Shown one piece after another: positions 6,733 to 10,461 of a stretch of DNA of 10,461 nt. The stretch is from the NCBI GenBank assembly GCA_004211235.1, contig SEEY01000083.1:1-10461 (forward strand), in the 5' to 3' direction. A program made the translations under genes and the position numbers. The first letter of the stretch is position 1. Every line of letters begins with the position of its first letter. The stretch is from Rubrivivax sp. (GTDB lineage Bacteria; Pseudomonadota; Gammaproteobacteria; Burkholderiales; Burkholderiaceae). The notes below the pieces were generated by a model that was given only the letters and a program-made list of their open reading frames with translations, was not told the origin of the DNA and did no database searches.

Positions 6733-7740
6733 TCAGCGTTGAGACAGGGCCTGTCCCACCATCCGTGACGTGATGTCGACGATCTGGATCATGCGGTCGT
6801 AGGCCATGCGCGTCGGGCCGATGACGCCGAGCGTGCCCACCACCTGGCCGTCCACCTCGTAGGGCGCCGAGACGATGGACAGCTCTTCGTAGGGCACGAC
6901 CTGGCTCTCACCGCCGATGTAGATGCGCACGCCCTCGGCGCGGCTGGAGGTGTCCAGCAGGCGCATCAGCTGGGTCTTCTGCTCGAACAGGTCGAACAGG
7001 CGGCGCAGTGAACCCATGTCCTGGTTGAAGTCCTGCACGGTGAGCAGGTTGCGCTCGCCGGACACGACCACCTGCTCGTCCGGTTGCTCCATGGCCTCGG
7101 TGCCCACCTTCACGGCGGCGCTCATGAGCTGGGCGATCTCGTCGCGCAGTTCGTCCACCTCTCCGCGCAGGCGCTCGCGCACGCCCTCCAGCGTCAGGCC
7201 GGCATAGCCGGCATTGAGGCGGTTGCTGGCCTCGGCCAGCTCGCCCTGGGTGAAGTCCTGGGCCGTGAAGATGACGCGGTTCTGCACGTCCCCGTCCGGC
7301 GACACCAGGATGACCAGCACGCGACGCTCGCCCAGACGCAGGAACTCGATGTGGTGGAAGACGCTGGGCTTCTTCGGTGAGGTGACCACGCCGACGAAGC
7401 TCGACAGGTTGGACAGCATCTGCGCCGCACTGGCGATGACGCGCTGCGGCTGGTCGGGCTGCAGCCGCGCCGTCTCCACGCCGATGAGGCCCGGCTGGGC
7501 CGTCAGCATGGTGTCGACGAACAGGCGATAGCCGCGCGCCGTGGGCACACGGCCGGCGCTGGTGTGCGGGCTGGCGATGAGGCCGAGGTCTTCCAGGTCG
7601 GCCATCACGTTGCGGATGGTGGCGGGGCTGAGCTCCAGCCCGGAGGCCTTGGACAGCGTGCGCGAACCCACGGGCTGGCCGTCGGCGATATAGCGTTCGA
7701 CCAGGGTTTTCAGCAGGGATTTGGATCGCTCGTCGAGCAT
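6733..7740 (-). CDS. hrcA: Heat-inducible transcription repressor HrcA
   Basis: HrcA represses chaperone genes such as groESL and dnaK by binding CIRCE operators, and needs GroEL to fold into its active form. The 335-residue product has the normal length and family blocks: the N-terminal winged-helix region (about 1-75) with [20 protein letters not shown] and [20 protein letters not shown], then [19 protein letters not shown] (61-79), and the C-terminal GAF-like region ending with [14 protein letters not shown] (305-318). An upstream ATG at 7845 exists in frame, but those extra 35 residues would overlap nadK and are not family-like; [10 protein letters not shown] at 7740 is the usual HrcA N-terminus. 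A TACAAT box ends six bases before this ATG and no Shine-Dalgarno sequence is visible. No CIRCE element was found in the window, so self-regulation is not indicated. Confidence 0.96.
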   Translation of the reverse strand: MLDERSKSLLKTLVERYIADGQPVGSRTLSKASGLELSPATIRNVMADLEDLGLIASPHTSAGRVPTARGYRLFVDTMLTAQPGLIGVETARLQPDQPQRVIASAAQMLSNLSSFVGVVTSPKKPSVFHHIEFLRLGERRVLVILVSPDGDVQNRVIFTAQDFTQGELAEASNRLNAGYAGLTLEGVRERLRGEVDELRDEIAQLMSAAVKVGTEAMEQPDEQVVVSGERNLLTVQDFNQDMGSLRRLFDLFEQKTQLMRLLDTSSRAEGVRIYIGGESQVVPYEELSIVSAPYEVDGQVVGTLGVIGPTRMAYDRMIQIVDITSRMVGQALSQR

Positions 7741-7746
7741 TTCTGC

Positions 7747-7752
7747 ATTGTA
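7747..7752 (-). promoter_or_regulatory. Candidate -10 box for hrcA
   Basis: TACAAT on the - strand matches the -10 consensus at five of six positions and is separated from the hrcA ATG by only GCAGAA. Transcription starting at the usual distance would begin at or beside the A of the start codon, giving a leaderless mRNA. The -35 region is GC-rich and not recognisable. Confidence 0.4.
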
Positions 7753-7791
7753 GGAAGCTCCCGCGCGCTCCCCTGGCGGGCAAACCCCCTG

Positions 7792-7800
7792 TGGTGTAAT
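7792..7800 (+). promoter_or_regulatory. Candidate extended -10 promoter for nadK
   Basis: TGGTGTAAT fits the extended -10 pattern TGnTATAAT with one mismatch. It lies seven bases before the nadK ATG (spacer TTGCCGC), so the predicted transcript starts at the start codon with no room for a ribosome binding site. An extended -10 can work without a good -35, and none is evident here. Confidence 0.45.
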
Positions 7801-7807
7801 TTGCCGC

Positions 7808-8674
7808 ATGGCCGAGCGCTTCAGACATGTCGCCATCGTTGGCAAGCATCAGGCGCCTGGCATCCGTCCGGTGCTGGAGGAGATTGCCCAGTTTTTGTGC
7901 AGTCATGGGCTCGATGTCTCGCTCGAAGCGGAGACCGCGCTCAACACCGGCCTGACGGGCTATGACGCCCTCTCCAACGACGAACTCGGCAGGGCCTGCG
8001 ACCTCGCCGTCGTCGTCGGCGGCGACGGCACCATGCTCGGTTTTGCCCGCGAGATGGCGCGTTACGGCGTGCCGCTGCTCGGCATCAACCAGGGGCGGCT
8101 CGGCTTCATCACCGACATCCCGATCGAACGCTGGCGCGAGTCGCTGGCACCGGTGCTGGCCGGCGACTACGAAGTCGAATCCCGCGCGATGCTCGAAGGC
8201 GCGGTGCTGCGCGACGGCGAGTCCATCTTCTCGGGGCTGGCGCTCAACGACGTCGTCGTCAGCCGCGGCGGCACGGCCGGCATGGTGGAGCTGAAGGTCG
8301 AGGTCGGCGAGCAGTTCGTCGCCAACATGCGCGCCGACGGCCTCATCGTCGCCTCGCCCACCGGCTCCACGGCTTACGCGCTGTCGGCTGGCGGGCCGCT
8401 GATGCATCCCAGCATCGCTGGCTGGCTGCTGGTGCCGATCGCGCCGCACACGCTGTCCAACCGGCCCATCGTGCTGCCCGACCTGGGCGAGGTCAGCCTG
8501 GAGATCCTCGCCGGGCGGGACGCGTCGGTGAACTTCGACATGCAGAGCCTGGCCAGCCTGCTGCACGGCGACCGCATCACCGTGCGGCGCAGCGAGCATC
8601 AGGTCCGCTTCCTGCACCCCCAAGGCTGGAGCTATTACGCGACGCTGCGTCGCAAGCTCCGCTGGTACCTGTAG
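7808..8674 (+). CDS. nadK: NAD kinase
   Basis: NadK phosphorylates NAD+ to NADP+ using ATP (or polyphosphate in some bacteria), the sole route to NADP in most cells; the enzyme is cytoplasmic. The 288-residue length is normal. The diagnostic GGDGTMLG motif is at 71-78 and its aspartate (73) is the expected catalytic residue. The NAD-binding NDVVV segment starts at Asn147, and the [17 protein letters not shown] block begins at about 183. The N-terminus [13 protein letters not shown] follows the usual pattern of a short leader before the first beta-strand. Divergent from hrcA with 67 bases between start codons, and 17 bases before recN, it probably heads an operon with recN and rapZ. The lack of a Shine-Dalgarno sequence suits leaderless translation. 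Confidence 0.96.
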   Translation: MAERFRHVAIVGKHQAPGIRPVLEEIAQFLCSHGLDVSLEAETALNTGLTGYDALSNDELGRACDLAVVVGGDGTMLGFAREMARYGVPLLGINQGRLGFITDIPIERWRESLAPVLAGDYEVESRAMLEGAVLRDGESIFSGLALNDVVVSRGGTAGMVELKVEVGEQFVANMRADGLIVASPTGSTAYALSAGGPLMHPSIAGWLLVPIAPHTLSNRPIVLPDLGEVSLEILAGRDASVNFDMQSLASLLHGDRITVRRSEHQVRFLHPQGWSYYATLRRKLRWYL

Positions 8675-8691
8675 CCCCCCTCAAACCCACC

Positions 8692-10380
8692 ATGCTGCGG
8701 CACCTCAGCCTCAAAGACTTCGTCATCGTCCCGACGCTCGAGGTCGACTTCGAGCCCGGCTTTGCCGTACTGACCGGCGAAACCGGCGCAGGCAAGTCCA
8801 TCCTCATCGACGCACTGCAGCTGGCCCTCGGCGGCCGGGCCGACGCCGGCGTCGTGCGCGAGGGTGCGGCACGCGCCGAGATCACGGCCGAGTTCGACAC
8901 GCCGGCGGCCCTGCGCGGCTGGCTGGACGACGCCGGCTTCGACGCGGCGGACGACGCGCTGCTGCTGCGCCGCGTCATCGACGCGGCCGGCAAGAGCCGC
9001 GCCTGGATCAACGGTGGGGCGGCCACCGCCACGCAGCTGCGGGAACTGGCCGACCATCTGCTGGACATCCACGGCCAGCACGCCTGGCAGGGCCTGACCC
9101 GGCCGGCCGCCGTGCGTGAACTGCTCGACGGCTTTGCCGGCCTGGACGCGGCGCCCCTGGCGCGGAGCTTCGCCGTCTGGAAGCAGGCTGCCGACGCACT
9201 GCAGGCGGCACAGGGCCGGCAGGCGGAGGCCTTGCGCGAACGCGAGCGCCTGGCCTGGCAGATCGGCGAGCTGGACCGCCTCGCGCCGGCTGAAGGCGAG
9301 TGGGAGGAGCTGAACGCCGAGCATGCGCGGCTGTCCCACGGCCAGTCGCTGATCGACGCCGTGCAGTCGGCCCTGGGCGCGCTCGACGACGCCGAGCCGA
9401 GCGCCCAGTCGCTCGCCACCGGCGCGCTGGACCAGCTCGAGCGCGTGCTCGACCACGACGCCCGACTGCTGCCCGCCGTGCAGGCGCTGCGCGACGTGCA
9501 GGCCCAGCTGGCCGACGCCAGCCACACGCTGGCCGGCTATCTGCACAAGGCCGACCTGGACCCCGCCCGCCTGGCCGAGCTGGACGAACGCGTGTCGGCC
9601 TGGCTGACGCTGGCGCGCCGCTATCGCCGGCAGCCCCAGGAGCTGCCGGCGCTGCTGGCGCAGTGGCGCGCCGAGCTGGCCACGCTGGATGCCGCCAGCG
9701 ACCCGGCGCAGCTCGAAGCGGCGCTGGCCGCTGCCCGCAAGGCCTTCGACGCCGAAGCGCGCAAGGCGACGCGGGCGCGGCAGGATGCCGCACCTCGCCT
9801 GGCCAGCGCCGTGACGGCGGCGATGCAGCAGCTCGGCATGGCCGGCGGGCAATTCGACATTGCGTTGCAGCCCACCGACGGGCCGCAGAGCTACGGTCTC
9901 GAAGCCGCCGAGTTTCTCGTTGCCGGTCATGCCGGCAGCACGCCACGCCCGCTGGCCAAGGTGGCCTCGGGCGGCGAGCTGTCGCGCATCGCGCTGGCCA
10001 TCTCGGTAACGGCCAGCCAGGCCGCCGGCAGCAATGCGCCGGGCACGCTGATCTTCGACGAGATCGATGTCGGCATCGGCGGCGCGGTGGCCGAGACGGT
10101 GGGGCGGCTGATGAAGCAGCTGGGCCGTGAGCGGCAGGTGCTGGCCGTCACCCACCTGCCACAGGTGGCCGCCTGCGCGGATCGCCACCTCGTCGTCGCC
10201 AAGGGCCTGCAGGACGGCGCCACGGCAAGCCGCGTCACGCCGGTGGCCGGCGAGGCCCGCGTTGCGGAGATCGCGCGCATGCTGGGCGGCGAGCGGCTGT
10301 CGTCCACCAGCCTGGCTCATGCCGAGGAAATGCTGGCGGCTTCGACGTCGCCCGCGAAGGCCAAGAGGGCCAGGTCATGA
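8692..10380 (+). CDS. recN: DNA repair protein RecN
   Basis: RecN is an SMC-like ATPase that helps recombinational repair of double-strand breaks, acting on DNA with RecA. The 562-residue product has both halves of the split ATPase head: Walker A GETGAGKS (29-36) near the start, then signature SGGELS (426-431), Walker B LIFDEID (453-459) with D-loop DVGIGG, and switch histidine 488 in AVTHLPQVAA. The DIHGQHAWQGL segment around 125-135 is a RecN hallmark. The middle (about 155-390) is alanine-, leucine-, glutamate- and arginine-rich and consistent with antiparallel coiled coil. It begins 17 bases after nadK and shows no Shine-Dalgarno sequence in the C/A-rich gap, suggesting coupling to nadK translation or weak initiation. 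Its stop overlaps the next start as ATGA. No LexA-box was recognised upstream. Confidence 0.95.
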   Translation: MLRHLSLKDFVIVPTLEVDFEPGFAVLTGETGAGKSILIDALQLALGGRADAGVVREGAARAEITAEFDTPAALRGWLDDAGFDAADDALLLRRVIDAAGKSRAWINGGAATATQLRELADHLLDIHGQHAWQGLTRPAAVRELLDGFAGLDAAPLARSFAVWKQAADALQAAQGRQAEALRERERLAWQIGELDRLAPAEGEWEELNAEHARLSHGQSLIDAVQSALGALDDAEPSAQSLATGALDQLERVLDHDARLLPAVQALRDVQAQLADASHTLAGYLHKADLDPARLAELDERVSAWLTLARRYRRQPQELPALLAQWRAELATLDAASDPAQLEAALAAARKAFDAEARKATRARQDAAPRLASAVTAAMQQLGMAGGQFDIALQPTDGPQSYGLEAAEFLVAGHAGSTPRPLAKVASGGELSRIALAISVTASQAAGSNAPGTLIFDEIDVGIGGAVAETVGRLMKQLGRERQVLAVTHLPQVAACADRHLVVAKGLQDGATASRVTPVAGEARVAEIARMLGGERLSSTSLAHAEEMLAASTSPAKAKRARS

Positions 10381-10461
10381 CCGGCAGGCCCGAGCACGAG
10401 CTGCAAGGCGACGTCGTGCTGCTGACCGGCATGTCCGGCGGCGGCAAGTCCGTCGCCATGC
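10377..10461 (+). CDS. rapZ: RNase adapter protein RapZ (5' part only)
   Basis: Only the first 28 codons are inside the window. The segment DVVLLTGMSGGGKSVAM contains the P-loop GMSGGGKS (18-25) and matches the start of the RapZ/YvcJ (formerly UPF0042) nucleotide-binding family. In E. coli RapZ binds the small RNA GlmZ and directs RNase E to it, tuning glucosamine-6-phosphate supply for the cell envelope; whether that role holds in this organism is inference. The ATG at 10377 overlaps the recN stop by four bases, so coupled translation is likely. The first 11 residues form a short extra leader before the P-loop strand. A general P-loop kinase is the alternative, but the GMSGGGKSVA wording favours RapZ. 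Confidence 0.8.
   Translation, partial: MTGRPEHELQGDVVLLTGMSGGGKSVAM

Noticed and set aside
6667..7807. CIRCE operator near hrcA
   Set aside because: No TTAGCACTC/GAGTGCTAA-type inverted repeat is present on either side of the gene.
7741..7845. Longer HrcA starting at the ATG at 7845
   Set aside because: It would overlap the nadK coding region, and the extra 35 residues do not resemble HrcA N-termini, whereas MLDERSK at 7740 does.
6908..8623. A 571-codon - strand frame spanning nadK and part of hrcA
   Set aside because: It runs antisense to nadK and then out of frame through hrcA on the same strand. Both real genes are complete and motif-rich.
8635..10320. A 561-codon open frame antisense to recN
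   Set aside because: It is in exact antisense register with recN, explained by the same codon bias, and has low-complexity G/Q/A/R-rich composition. RecN carries all its ATPase motifs.

Overview
This window reads as chromosomal DNA from a GC-rich betaproteobacterium, most likely of the order Burkholderiales (Rubrivivax/Roseateles-like). That placement is inferred from the very high GC content, codons ending mostly in G or C, and the divergent arrangement of hrcA with nadK and recN, which is familiar from that group. No plasmid, phage, insertion-sequence or CRISPR signature was seen.

Layout. (1) Bases 1-632 hold no gene. Most of this stretch (1-587) is one very large imperfect palindrome, with nearly identical 118-base outer arms and smaller hairpins nested inside; it is cut by the window edge. 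(2) Bases 633-2299 carry a two-gene operon on the + strand: the ATPase and permease of a nitrate/sulfonate/taurine-type ABC importer. No substrate-binding protein gene is visible. (3) Converging on it from the - strand is a 1129-residue membrane diguanylate cyclase (2343-5732) with two membrane helices, HAMP, six PAS domains and a GGDEF domain with an intact inhibitory site. (4) Further - strand features are a YdeI/OmpD-associated family protein (5893-6492), a tRNA with anticodon CAU (6590-6666) and the heat-shock repressor gene hrcA (6733-7740). (5) Divergent from hrcA, on the + strand, run nadK (7808-8674), recN (8692-10380) and the first 28 codons of rapZ, which overlaps recN by four bases and runs off the window.

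Functional picture. The right third is a conserved housekeeping block: heat-shock control, NADP synthesis, DNA-break repair and small-RNA-linked envelope control. The left part is accessory: nutrient import, second-messenger signalling and a repetitive extragenic element. The hrcA-nadK gap is only 67 bases and holds back-to-back -10-like boxes placed 6 and 7 bases before each ATG, with no Shine-Dalgarno sequence, which suggests leaderless transcripts. Nothing here looks like a wholly new multi-gene system. The most unusual items are the giant palindrome, the possible leaderless divergent pair, the six-PAS cyclase and the CAU tRNA with a G-U first pair.
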